Shown one piece after another: positions 51,394 through 60,267 of a DNA stretch of 64,000 nt; position 1 is the stretch's first letter, and each line of letters opens with the position of its first letter. The stretch is taken from positions 1 to 64,000 of the forward strand of contig NZ_JARWPM010000302.1 of NCBI RefSeq assembly GCF_029869215.1. The letters run 5' to 3'. The stretch comes from Nocardia carnea. GTDB taxonomy: Bacteria > Actinomycetota > Actinomycetes > Mycobacteriales > Mycobacteriaceae. The position numbers and the translations under genes were made by a program. Under the pieces are notes generated by a model. It saw nothing but the letters and a program-made list of their open reading frames with translations, ran no database searches and was not told the DNA's origin.

Positions 51394-52335
51394 TTACCCG
51401 TGCTCGTTCCGGTAGTATTCGGCTGCGGCCGGATGAATTGGTATATCGCCGGTGCCGACCAGCCAGCGTCGATCGAAGAATTGGATTCCGCGCGCTCGTT
51501 CCGGCATCAGTGCCCCACTGTGGTGCAAGAGAATATCCGCGATGGCCACCACCGTGCTCCCGGCGAGTGCCGGCGCCGCGAGCAGCAGGACCGGCACCCC
51601 GATCGTTTCGAATGCGGCGATATCCGGATAGGTGTTCGCCGGAACCGGGACCCGGTCATAGGCGTAGCGATAACGGTCCCACATCGGTTGCACCCAATCG
51701 CCGAGGTCGAGGAGCCGAACGAATGCCGGTACCGGGATGTCCGGGGTCGGAACTCCTGCTCCCCAGACGACCGCGTCGACTGTTCCCGAGCGCAGCTCAC
51801 GGATGGCATCGGAGAGCCTGTGATGGGTCACGGTGATATCGATACCGGGCTCCATACCCGCGGTCCGGAAGAGGCGGCCGGCGGTGAGGGCTGCGCCCGA
51901 GCCTGTTATGCCGAGATCCACCCGGGCACCGCGGAGATCGCCGATGTGCTGGAACCGGCTGTCCCGACGGACCGCCAGGTGGATGTAGGTCTCGTAGAGA
52001 CGTCCGATTGCGGTCCCGTTCGTGCTGAGTGCCACGGCCGCATCGCTGAGGGCGAGGGCGGCATCTATTGTCCCGAGCTCGAGCATTTGCAGGTTTGCCA
52101 CCGAACCGGCGGTGGCTACGGTGGTGATCCGCACCGACTGCGAACGCGTGGCAGCCGCGGCCAGATTGTTGCCGAACTCATGGAAAAGCCCCCCTTCATG
52201 GCCGGTGCCGAGCCGGATTCGGTCCGACGTACCGCCACAGGCCGCCGAGGCCGCGACGACGGCGAAGATCATGGGAGGTATGGCCAGGAATCCACGACGT
52301 GTAATCGGTGCCGCATGAGCAGCGCTACCGCACAT
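51394..52335 (-). CDS. TAXI-family solute-binding lipoprotein (copy 2)
   Basis: Also 313 residues from ATG 52335 with GAGGAG about 11 nt before it. ITRRGFLAI is a good Tat-type signal, followed by a hydrophobic run and the lipobox-like SAACGG. Matching blocks are IRLGTGHEGGLFHEFGNN, DLGITGSGAALTAGRLF, VDAVVWGAGVP and DRRWLVGTGDIPIHPAA. The head-to-tail arrangement with copy 1 and the shared 5' sequence show tandem duplication. It is divergent from the response regulator at 52965, so they may share control. Confidence 0.8.
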   Translation of the reverse strand: MCGSAAHAAPITRRGFLAIPPMIFAVVAASAACGGTSDRIRLGTGHEGGLFHEFGNNLAAAATRSQSVRITTVATAGSVANLQMLELGTIDAALALSDAAVALSTNGTAIGRLYETYIHLAVRRDSRFQHIGDLRGARVDLGITGSGAALTAGRLFRTAGMEPGIDITVTHHRLSDAIRELRSGTVDAVVWGAGVPTPDIPVPAFVRLLDLGDWVQPMWDRYRYAYDRVPVPANTYPDIAAFETIGVPVLLLAAPALAGSTVVAIADILLHHSGALMPERARGIQFFDRRWLVGTGDIPIHPAAAEYYRNEHG

Positions 52336-52964
52336 GAACCGCTGCGCTCCTCGACTCAACCCGATCGGCGTGCCGGTCTAGGAGGACGTGGCGTTCGCCG
52401 TGTCACGAACAGTGCAGAGAGTAGCGCAGCGCGGGAGCAGTTGCCTCCTGATTGCCCGGATCGGCGGACTCTCATCGCGCTGGGGCCGGGGGTGCTGACG
52501 TGGTGACCGATGGCCTGCTCTGTGGCACTCCTTGTATGTCGCCGGACACACAATGGAAGAGTTCGCAGCTGCGCGTGAACCTCACCTGAAATTGCTGGGA
52601 CACAGCGGCGGTGGCCTGCCGCGGTTCGGCCCAAGATGCGGGCAGGCGGTCACCAACGGGTGACGCGGCACCGGGCTACCGGGATATCAACTCGCGGATA
52701 AACTTTGGCGACATCTTGAAATGCGGTCCCGAAACATAGTTCGATGGTGTGGGTGGCGATCCACCCACGGGCACGGGGCGGGTTTTTCCGAACCGGACCG
52801 TTAGCCGGCCGGTGGACGCGCGCCGGCCGGGAGTTCCGCGGGTTTCTGTGTGGAATACAGATCGTTCGGGAACGTCTCTACCGGGAAGGCTGGACGATGA
52901 TGGACGTCGAAACGACGGGCGGGTTCCGTGTGTGGTCCGTCCCGGCGCGAAGGAGTGTGGGTTC
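52336..52964. other. Divergent intergenic region between TAXI copy 2 and the response regulator
   Basis: No gene is supported. An imperfect dyad, GGTCACCAACGGGTGAC, lies near 52647-52665, upstream of the regulator, and could be an operator. Promoters for both directions are expected here, but I cannot place -10 and -35 boxes. Confidence 0.4.
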
Positions 52965-53705
52965 GTGACCAGGGAGACGGCAGGTGGCCCTGGTCAGGCC
53001 ATCGGAGCGCACAATGACCATGACCCGGTGGCCGATCGGCGGATCCGTATCGGAGTGGTCGAGGACGATGACGACGTCGGCGCCGCACTGGTCGAGGTTC
53101 TCGGCGAGTACGGCTACCGCGCCGAGCGGAAGGTGCGGGGGGCGGACCTGCTGTTGGGACATCGTGGCTACGACGCGGTGATCCTCGACCTCGGGCTCCC
53201 GGACGCCGACGGCCTGGACGTGTTGCGCAAGTTGCGCGAGGTGAGCGCGATCCCAGTCGTCATCCTCACCGCCCGCGACGATGAACGCAGTGTGGTCCGT
53301 GGGCTGCGGACCGGTGCGGACGATTACCTGGTGAAACCACCGCGTGTCGCCGAGCTGATGGCACGCCTCGAGGCGGTGGTGCGCCGAGCAGCGCCGGTGG
53401 ACCAGGGTGGTCCCGGTGACGCGGTCGTCACCGGCGACGTCCGGGTGGACCTGGCAGCACGTACGGTCACCGCCGGGGGTACCGAGGTAGAGCTCACCCA
53501 GAAGGAATTCGAGCTGGTCGAGGTCCTGGTCAGCCGGCCGGGATGTGCGGTGAGCCGGGAAGTGCTGATGGACAGGGTCTGGGGCGACGCGTTCCTGGCG
53601 GTATCGCGTTCGCTCGATGTCCACATCTCGACCCTGCGGAACAAACTCGGGCGGCCCGGTCTGATCACCACCATCCGGGGATTCGGGTACCGCTGGGGTC
53701 CGTGA
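52965..53705 (+). CDS. OmpR/PhoB-type response regulator
   Basis: 246 residues from a GTG with AAGGAG 9 nt upstream; this excludes a long upstream in-frame extension. The receiver domain has the acidic cluster VVEDDDD, the phospho-acceptor Asp75 in VILDLGLPD, and Lys124 in YLVKPP. The winged-helix output domain shows LTQKEFELVEVLV and HISTLRNKLG, then TIRGFGYRW. The sensor kinase starts 12 nt downstream, so they are one operon. Likely targets are the TAXI genes and the divergent intergenic region. Confidence 0.92.
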   Translation: MTRETAGGPGQAIGAHNDHDPVADRRIRIGVVEDDDDVGAALVEVLGEYGYRAERKVRGADLLLGHRGYDAVILDLGLPDADGLDVLRKLREVSAIPVVILTARDDERSVVRGLRTGADDYLVKPPRVAELMARLEAVVRRAAPVDQGGPGDAVVTGDVRVDLAARTVTAGGTEVELTQKEFELVEVLVSRPGCAVSREVLMDRVWGDAFLAVSRSLDVHISTLRNKLGRPGLITTIRGFGYRWGP

Positions 53706-53717
53706 GCGCGGGCCGGG

Positions 53718-55142
53718 ATGCGTAATCGACTTGTGGCGATACTGGTGGTCATGGCGGCACTGACCGTTTCCGGGCTCGCCATTCCGTGGGGGCTCTCCTC
53801 TGCCACCGCTCGAACGCAGGAACTGTGGTTCAGCCGGTATGTCGATGCCGAGTGGTTCGGCGATCTCGCCGCGCGAGCCATCGCCACAGGAGACAACAGC
53901 GGTCTGGTGCTGGCCATGCGACGGTACAGCGATCTGTACGGTGACCGGGTGATCGTGGTCGACGCGGCAGGCCGGGAGGTGGCCAATACCGGGGTCGCCG
54001 CTGACGACCCGGCCGTGATCACGAGCCTCACCGAGGCGCGACGCAACCGGCATCCCCGGCAGCCGCCGCAGCGGCTGCATCCACAGGGTCCGCCCACAAT
54101 GTTCGTCGCGCTTCCTGTGGGCCATGGTATCCGAGTGGACGGCGCGGTGTTGATCGAGGCCTCCACGAATGCGGCCAAGCAGGACATCCAGGCGGCGTTT
54201 GCGGTTATCGCCTTGCTGTCCTTCACCGCGATGGCGGTTTTCGCACTTGTCGCCGTCATGGTGAGTCGATGGATACTGAGCCCGCTGTGGAGGCTGTCGC
54301 GTTCACTGCGCGATCTCACCGGTTCGCTGCCCAAACCGGCGGCGGGAACAGCGCCCACCGCAATGCACCGGCATTATGGGGGTCCGCCGGAAGTCCGGGC
54401 GCTGGCCCGGTCGTTCGATACGATGGCCCTCGCGGTGACCGAGTCGGTCGATGCGCAACGACAACTGGTCGCCGACACCGCACACGCGATCCGGAACCCA
54501 CTGGCAGCATTGGCGATCCGGCTCGAATCGCTCGAGCGCTTCATCCCCGGCGAAGGTGCGGCCGCGTTTCAGCGCGCCATTTATCAAGTGGACAGGCTCG
54601 CCGCGGTTCTCGACGGACTGCTCCGATTGGCGGTAGCCGAAACACCCACCGGGTTCGCTGCAACCCATCCTGATGCCGACTGGCCTAGTGATTGCGGGGT
54701 GTGCCCGGTGGTCACCGATCGGGTGGAGGAGTGGCGTCCGGCATTCGAGGCCGCCGAAATGGTGCTGGATCTGGACCTGTCCGCGACGCCGGATTCGACG
54801 ACGGTCGCGGCTCCTCCCCAGGCGTTGGAGCAGATCCTGGACGTGCTTCTGAGCAATTCTTCCCGCTATGCGGGGCCGGGTGCGCACACCCGGGTCACCG
54901 TGGAAACGGTCGCCGCCGATGTCCGGATCGCAGTGGCCGACGACGGGCACGGGGTCGCCCCGGCCGAAGTGGACCAGCTGGTGAACCGTTTTTTCCGCGG
55001 CGCGTCCGCAACCACCGGTGGTACCGGCCTGGGCCTGCCTATCGCGGCGGCGCTCGCTACCCGCTACGGCGGTGAGTTGGCCATCGAGTCCGTACAACCG
55101 CAGGGTTTGCGGGTCGAGGTTCGCCTACCAGGGGTTTCGTGA
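53718..55142 (+). CDS. Sensor histidine kinase
   Basis: 474 residues. It has two transmembrane segments, about residues 7-25 and 158-180, flanking an extracytoplasmic sensor region with a Pro/Arg/Gln-rich loop (RHPRQPPQRLHP). Then come a HAMP-like segment, the phospho-acceptor His256 in ADTAHAIRNPLAAL, and a HATPase domain with LSNSSRYAGPG, VADDGHGV and TGGTGLGLPIAAAL. It pairs with the regulator at 52965. The sensor domain probably touches one of the surface TAXI lipoproteins. Its end lies 18 nt from the convergent TAXI copy 3. Confidence 0.9.
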   Translation: MRNRLVAILVVMAALTVSGLAIPWGLSSATARTQELWFSRYVDAEWFGDLAARAIATGDNSGLVLAMRRYSDLYGDRVIVVDAAGREVANTGVAADDPAVITSLTEARRNRHPRQPPQRLHPQGPPTMFVALPVGHGIRVDGAVLIEASTNAAKQDIQAAFAVIALLSFTAMAVFALVAVMVSRWILSPLWRLSRSLRDLTGSLPKPAAGTAPTAMHRHYGGPPEVRALARSFDTMALAVTESVDAQRQLVADTAHAIRNPLAALAIRLESLERFIPGEGAAAFQRAIYQVDRLAAVLDGLLRLAVAETPTGFAATHPDADWPSDCGVCPVVTDRVEEWRPAFEAAEMVLDLDLSATPDSTTVAAPPQALEQILDVLLSNSSRYAGPGAHTRVTVETVAADVRIAVADDGHGVAPAEVDQLVNRFFRGASATTGGTGLGLPIAAALATRYGGELAIESVQPQGLRVEVRLPGVS

Positions 55143-55160
55143 CAGTGCACGCCGCTCCGG

Positions 55161-56156
55161 TCAACCGTGTCCGGTACGATAGTACGCGGCTGCCGCGGGG
55201 TGTAGGGGCACGTGCCCGGTGCCGACCAGCCACCTCCGGTCCAGGAATTGGAAACTCATCGTATGTGTGGGGACGAGCTTGTCGCCACGGTTGAGCAATA
55301 GCTCGGCGATCGCGGTGACGGTGGGATTTGCGAGGTGTGGGGACGTCAGCAGCAGTGTCGGTACGCCGACGGTATCGACCGCCGTAGAACCCGAGTAGGT
55401 GTTCATGGGAACGGAAACCTGGTCGTACGGATAGCCGAACCGGCGGTGCATCGGGATCACCCACTCGGCGAGATCCAGCAGGCGTAGCCGCATCGGAAGG
55501 CCGAATGCCGGGGTGGGGACTTCGTCGCCCCAGAGGATCGCATCCACCTCTCGATTGTGGAGCGCGCGTAGGGCCGCAGCGAGAGCTCTGTGCTCGACGG
55601 TGACATCGATACCGGGCCGGAGCCCCGAAGTGCGTAACAGTCGCACCCCGGTGCGTGCCGATCCGGACCCGAGCAGCCCGAGGTCGATCCGCCGTCCCCG
55701 TAGGTCTCCCAGTCGTGAGATCGGACTGTCGGGCCGGACCGCGACCTGGATATAGCATTCGTGAACCCGTCCGATTGCCAGGGCGCGCGTACTTTCGGGT
55801 ATCGAATCGCCGAGTACGAGCGCGGCATCGATGGCGCCGTGCGCCAGTAGACGCAGATTGGTCACCGATCCTTGCGTGATGACCGGTTCGATCCGGATCC
55901 GGGTGTGCGAGGCAGCAGCGACCGCGAGTGCCGAAGCGAAGTGGTGGAACTGGCCACCCGGCTGCGCCGAGCCGAGCCGGACGGGCCTGTCCGCGCTCGC
56001 GCAGCCCACCGATGCCAGGGCGACTGCCACGCCGGCGGCGAGGCCGAACGTGCCACGTCTATTGACCTGTGCCGTTTCCGCGGCTCGCGGAGAGATATCG
56101 GAGCGAGACTGAGCCACGGTGTGTTTCACCGGAGCCGAAGGGTCGACGGCACACAT
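55161..56156 (-). CDS. TAXI-family solute-binding lipoprotein (copy 3)
   Basis: 331 residues from ATG 56156; a later start near the NRRGTFGLA export signal is possible because no ribosome site stands out. The lipobox is ASVGCAS. Family blocks are VRLGSAQPGGQFHHFASAL, DLGLLGSGSARTGVRLL, VDAILWGDEVPTPAF and DRRWLVGTGHVPLHPAAAAY. It is the most divergent of the three and converges on the kinase gene. The trio flanks the two-component system on both sides, which argues for a ligand-sensing set. Confidence 0.8.
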   Translation of the reverse strand: MCAVDPSAPVKHTVAQSRSDISPRAAETAQVNRRGTFGLAAGVAVALASVGCASADRPVRLGSAQPGGQFHHFASALAVAAASHTRIRIEPVITQGSVTNLRLLAHGAIDAALVLGDSIPESTRALAIGRVHECYIQVAVRPDSPISRLGDLRGRRIDLGLLGSGSARTGVRLLRTSGLRPGIDVTVEHRALAAALRALHNREVDAILWGDEVPTPAFGLPMRLRLLDLAEWVIPMHRRFGYPYDQVSVPMNTYSGSTAVDTVGVPTLLLTSPHLANPTVTAIAELLLNRGDKLVPTHTMSFQFLDRRWLVGTGHVPLHPAAAAYYRTGHG

Positions 56157-56553
56157 GGGTGGGGAGGCCCTGCAATCGGGACAGCCCAGGGTTCAGGGTG
56201 GAGCGCGGCGAAGCGCCGGAGATGAGCCCGAAGGATTCCGCATCCGGAAGGTAGGGGAACGGGCGATAGCGATTGGTGATCGCTGCCGTACATGTATAGC
56301 TTTCCTGGACCCTACTTCTCTGGGCGCTGCCAAACCCTTGTTCAGCAGACGCCGCGAACACTCCGTGGAAAGTAACCCTATCCAAATGGGATAGGAGTCA
56401 AATGGCAGGGGTCGCCGGTGGCGGGAACACCCGTACCGTGCATCAACCGAATGCAAAGAATTCGCCTGAACGGGTAGCGGGCGTGTCGCGCGGAGTACGA
56501 TCTCGATGCCGGTCGGCGGATCCGGTGCCGGATTCTCGTTACCAGGAGCGCGG
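56157..56553. other. Intergenic region with a short inverted repeat
   Basis: No gene is supported. An inverted repeat CCTATCC-AAATG-GGATAGG (56377-56395) lies between the divergent TAXI copy 3 and the membrane protein gene and could be an operator for either. Confidence 0.4.
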
Positions 56554-57108
56554 ATGTCCACGGAAGATCCTGATGCTGTAGCTGCCGGCACCGCAAGTCG
56601 AAAAGGTATTCCGGTCATGGCGGCCCCGATCGTATTCGTAACGGTGATCTGGCTGGTGAGTACCTTCGCGCACTGGGCGCTTCGAGGTTTCTCTTGGATC
56701 GTTGCGGGACTCTCGCTGTTTCTCGCAGTCACCTTGCTGATCTATGCGTCGGCGCTGATACTGGTTGCGTTCTCCGCCCGGATCCACTCTATGCGAGGGC
56801 AGATCATGGCGGGGAGCGGGAACACCCGCGACGAGCTGCGTGCCGAACTCGGCGGCCGCGCTGTGCACGGGGGCGTGGTGAGTTCTACCGACCGGGTCTC
56901 CAGAATATGGCCGACCACGCCCGCGATCAATCTGCGGGAGAATTCGCCCGCTACACACCCGAACGGCCCGGTGCCGAACAGTGCTGTGCGTGGCGAGGGC
57001 AGGCCGCGGAATCGCTCCGGCACATACTTTTCGGGTTCGGGCCACCTCTGCGGATCTCGGTTGAGCAGGTACGGCAAGGCGCCGACGATCGTATTCTGCG
57101 GAATGTAG
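56554..57108 (+). CDS. Small membrane protein, two transmembrane segments, tail running antisense to a P450 remnant
   Basis: The ATG at 56554 has AGGAG 5 nt upstream. Residues about 28-48 and 56-80 are hydrophobic (MAAPIVFVTVIWLVSTFAHW; AGLSLFLAVTLLIYASALIL), followed by a short basic tail. Beyond about residue 105 the composition changes and the sequence is simply antisense to the P450 remnant, so the original stop was probably lost. No family is recognised; two-helix proteins of this sort resemble actinobacterial DUF-type membrane proteins. Confidence 0.5.
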   Translation: MSTEDPDAVAAGTASRKGIPVMAAPIVFVTVIWLVSTFAHWALRGFSWIVAGLSLFLAVTLLIYASALILVAFSARIHSMRGQIMAGSGNTRDELRAELGGRAVHGGVVSSTDRVSRIWPTTPAINLRENSPATHPNGPVPNSAVRGEGRPRNRSGTYFSGSGHLCGSRLSRYGKAPTIVFCGM

Positions 57109-57890
57109 TAGGGAGTGCCGTCCGATGCGGTATAGGAGAGTGGTTTCTTCAGCCAGCGGATGAGCGCAGAGACCGGATTGAGCCGGATTGTTTCCCACGC
57201 ACACCATCCCAGATATTCCTCGGGATCAGGCGCCTCCTCGACCGCGCTGCGCACACGGGAATCGGCGAGAATATCGACCAGAGTCCACAAGGTGTAACTG
57301 CCGGGGTAGGTCACCGCGTTCCACAGTACGTACATCATCATCCACGGCACATCGGCCTCGGCGACTCCACCGTCGCGAATTGCCCGGACGATCGGTGCGC
57401 CGGGCATTTCGCGCAGTGCGCGGGCAAGGAGTGCCCTGAGCTTCCCGGTGGCGCGGTACTCAGGCATGAGGCGGTAGAAGGGGGTCGCAGCGAGTGCGGC
57501 GCGGGGAACGTCGATCCCATTCGCGATCGAGCGGAGCAACGGCGTGAGTTCGGGCCCGTATCGATCCCAGAATGCGTCACCCGTGAAATAGCGTCCCGCT
57601 ATTTACCAAGCCGAGGACCGGGCCCACAGGGCACGGTTCTGGACCCCACCGATCACCGTGCGCAACTGATGCCCGGTCGATCATCTCGACCGGGCGGGTG
57701 GCGAAATCGCGCAGCCGGGGTGGCGTATCCCAGGACCGGGACGGCGTCCACCCCTTCGAGGTACAGCGGACCGGCTGGATATTCGTGCGGAACTCGCCAC
57801 GGTCGCCGGTACGAGTTCCATGATTGCAGCGCGGCGCAACCGACGAGGAAGGTGACCGGGCCAAGCCAGCGATGAACCTCAATGTGCACT
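56742..57890 (-). pseudogene. Cytochrome P450 remnant with frameshifts
   Basis: The C-terminal half is clear: ExxR in WETIRLNPVS, the PERF-like block KYVPERFRGLP, and the heme-binding loop FGTGPFGCVAGE. Upstream, RYFTGDAFWDRYGPELTPLL reads back to a stop near 57600. A further N-terminal-looking piece (GPLYLEGVDAVPVLGYATP) lies in another frame. At least two frame changes are needed to rebuild a full-length protein of about 400 residues. After the heme loop the sequence runs into the converging membrane-protein gene. Probably a dead gene. Confidence 0.6.
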
Positions 57891-58562
57891 CCTGCCGCAC
57901 GGGGTGGTGTGCTGGTGCCCGATTATCGATGGATACGGGCCGAATGTGCGGCAGCGTCAACCGTATTCCCGCATACCGTTGACGGCGATTACGCACGGCG
58001 AGTTCTTACATCGTGTTGAGGAAGAAGCCGGGTGGGGTGTCTCGCTGGTATTTCGCGGCACCCCCGGTTTGCCGCCGACCGCAGGCAGGCGCGCGCCAGT
58101 CCCGATCGGGTGCGGGTTCCGGAATCGGTGTGCACGAAGGTAAAGTTGCGGCGCACCCCGCAGCGCCGCAACCATATCTTCGTACACGCCGATACCTCAC
58201 GGGTACTCACGACGGGATCGGCGAGTACGCACCCGGAATCCGAGGACGGTTCGGCGGCCGGGGTACCCGTCCGGTTGCTCGGAGAAGTATGCGGTGCGGA
58301 GGCAGGTGCGCCGTGGGCCTCGTTCACGCGCCCGGGTCGCGGGTCACGCAATGCTCATATCCGGCGGTTCACCTCGATCTCCCAGGCTCGTGCAAGCAAT
58401 CGGTGCGGTCGCTGGACGCGTCCGCACCGCTGCTCTTCGACGTTACTGTGTGGGACAGCTCGATCCGAGGGGCGGAAGCGACAGGATGAGATCCGTTTGC
58501 GACATGTCCGGCGCCGGGGCGCCGCGCCGCACCGACATAAAAGACCGATCGGTTTCCATGGG
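57891..58562. other. Intergenic stretch, no gene supported
   Basis: Several open frames of 60-160 codons overlap on both strands, but none shows a recognisable domain, a good ribosome site or sensible composition. It probably includes the promoter of the AraC-type regulator. Decayed coding DNA from the P450 neighbourhood may also be present. Confidence 0.35.
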
Positions 58563-59561
58563 ATGTTTAACGATCCGTATCCTGCCACCGTGGATGTGGG
58601 CATTTTCGTCGTGGACGGTGTGGGCGAGCTCGGCCTGGGCGCCCTCCACGGGGCGTTCGGTACCGCGAACGCCCTGCGCAGGGAACTCGACCAGCCACCG
58701 CCCCCATGGAATGTGCATACGGTGTCATTCGGCAGTTCGGTGCGGTCGGGCAGCGGAAACATCGTGCAGACGATCCCGCTGAGCGAGGTATCGGCGTCGT
58801 TCGACGCTCTCGCGGTGGCCGCGGTGAGCGTTCTGGAGCCCGAACCCCTGGTCGCACTCATTTCGGACCCCGGAAATGCGTGGCTTCTCGACCGCATCCG
58901 TAGTGCACGTGCACAGGGTATACACCTCGCCGCGGCCTGTACGGGGACGTTCTTCCTGGCGGAGGCCGGCGTGCTCGACGGGTCCCCGGCGACGACCAGC
59001 TGGTGGCTGGGGTCGAGTTTCCGCCAACGATATCCGAGAGTCGATCTGGACGAGCGGAGCATCGTCTGCCACGGCGACGGTATTACCACGGCTGGTGCCT
59101 CGCTGTCTCACATGGATATGGCGTTGTCGCTGGTGTACCGCACCAGCCCGGAATTGGCGGAGCAGGCGCGGCGGTATCTCGCCTTCGAGGGGCGCGCCAG
59201 TCAGGCGCCCTACGTCATTCCGGAGGTGCTCGCCCGGGGGAACCCGCTGATCGTCGCGTACGAACGCTGGGTGCGTGAGCATATTTCGGAGCAGTTCCTG
59301 GTTTCGACCGCGGCGCGTGAACTGGGAGTCACCGAACGCAGCCTGCAACGTGCCACCCGTGCAGCCCTCGGGATGTCTCCCAAGGACTTCGCCGACGATA
59401 TCCGGGCCGATCGCGCCACCCGGCTCCTGCAGACGACCGGTCGCACGGTGGAAGCGGTGGCTCGGGAGATTGGGTATGTGAATGCCAGCGCCTTGCGTGC
59501 GCTCATCCGCCGACGCCGCGGACTGTCTCCGGCGCAGATCCGGGCCCATGGTGGCCTGTGA
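58563..59561 (+). CDS. GlxA-family transcriptional regulator (DJ-1/PfpI plus AraC HTH)
   Basis: 332 residues from ATG 58563; the ribosome site is weak. The N-terminal half is an inactive class I amidotransferase-like sensor (VDVGIFVVDGVGELGLGAL; LAAACTGTFFLAEAGVLDG; ATTSWWLGSSF). The C-terminal half has two AraC helix-turn-helix units: VSTAARELGVTERSLQRATR and VEAVAREIGYVNASALRALI, then RRRRGLSPAQIR. Such regulators usually activate nearby catabolic or stress genes in response to a small molecule. Its target is not evident. Confidence 0.88.
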   Translation: MFNDPYPATVDVGIFVVDGVGELGLGALHGAFGTANALRRELDQPPPPWNVHTVSFGSSVRSGSGNIVQTIPLSEVSASFDALAVAAVSVLEPEPLVALISDPGNAWLLDRIRSARAQGIHLAAACTGTFFLAEAGVLDGSPATTSWWLGSSFRQRYPRVDLDERSIVCHGDGITTAGASLSHMDMALSLVYRTSPELAEQARRYLAFEGRASQAPYVIPEVLARGNPLIVAYERWVREHISEQFLVSTAARELGVTERSLQRATRAALGMSPKDFADDIRADRATRLLQTTGRTVEAVAREIGYVNASALRALIRRRRGLSPAQIRAHGGL

Positions 59562-59614
59562 GCTCGAGCGGTGATTGTGATGGCGGCACCGTCTTTTCTC
59601 CCTACACTGACCGC

Positions 59615-59947
59615 ATGTATGTTCGACGGCTGATCGCCGTAGCCGGGTTCCTGGCCATGTTGTCATCGGGAGTTTCCGCCTGCACCACCACCGGCGCGGG
59701 TGCGACCAGCGAATGCGATGTGCAAGGCTGCACCGTGACCTTCGATCGGGGCGTGGACGCAAAGATCAGTGTGCTCGGCGTGGACGCCGCGCTCGCCGCG
59801 GTAGAGGGCAATGTGGTGACGCTGAAGGTTGCGGGGCAGGATGTCACCGTGCCGATGGGGTCGACAGAATCCGCGCAGGGCCTGGACCTGACGGTTCGAG
59901 AGATCACCCAGGAGAAGGTGGTGGTGCAGTTGTCCACCGGACTCTGA
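59615..59947 (+). CDS. Small secreted lipoprotein
   Basis: 110 residues from ATG 59615, chosen because it starts the signal peptide directly (MYVRRLIAVAGFLAMLSSGV then SAC lipobox). The mature part is beta-rich (CTVTFDRGVDAKISVLG; VTVPMGSTESAQGLDLTVRE) and resembles a single small extracytoplasmic domain. It has a Cys pair, ECDVQGC, just after the lipid-modified Cys. No family recognised. It is probably transcribed alone or from the AraC-gene side and ends before two hairpins. Confidence 0.7.
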   Translation: MYVRRLIAVAGFLAMLSSGVSACTTTGAGATSECDVQGCTVTFDRGVDAKISVLGVDAALAAVEGNVVTLKVAGQDVTVPMGSTESAQGLDLTVREITQEKVVVQLSTGL

Positions 59948-59962
59948 CCCGGTGGGCCCCGG

Positions 59963-59989
59963 GGCGGCGGGAAGGACGGTACCGCCGCC
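59963..59989 (+). terminator. Hairpin after the lipoprotein gene
   Basis: GGCGGCGG (59963-59970) pairs with CCGCCGCC (59982-59989) across an 11-nt loop, 16 nt after the lipoprotein stop. There is no T run, as is common in actinomycetes. Confidence 0.5.
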
Positions 59990-60126
59990 GCCGAGCGAGG
60001 CTTCCCCGGTGCCACCGTCTTCCACGGTCGGCCCGATACTCGCCGGGCGCCTTACGGGTCCCGGGTATCACGGGCCACTGGTTCATCGAACCCGGACACC
60101 TATCGGTACCGGTGCCGGCTTACACC

Positions 60127-60177
60127 GGCGGTCCGCCCTTCCGGGCACCGATCGGTGCCCGGAAGGGGCAGACCGCC
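60127..60177. terminator. Large palindrome between convergent genes
   Basis: CCCTTCCGGGCACCGA and its exact complement form a 32-bp gapless palindrome (60136-60167). Outer arms GGCGGTC (60127-60133) and GACCGCC (60171-60177) extend it. It lies between the lipoprotein gene (plus) and the CoA transferase (minus) and suits a bidirectional terminator. Confidence 0.65.
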
Positions 60178-60267
60178 TCGGTTGCCGGTGCTGGGTTTCG
60201 GGATGGTGGGTGGCGGCGGATCCAGCCCTTGATAGCGCGGCTCTGCGTTTACGCGGTCCGGGCCGCA

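Noticed and set aside
56402-56581. Possible 59-codon gene with ATAGGAG before its ATG
   Set aside because: It runs into the start of the better-supported membrane-protein gene and has no protein-like features.
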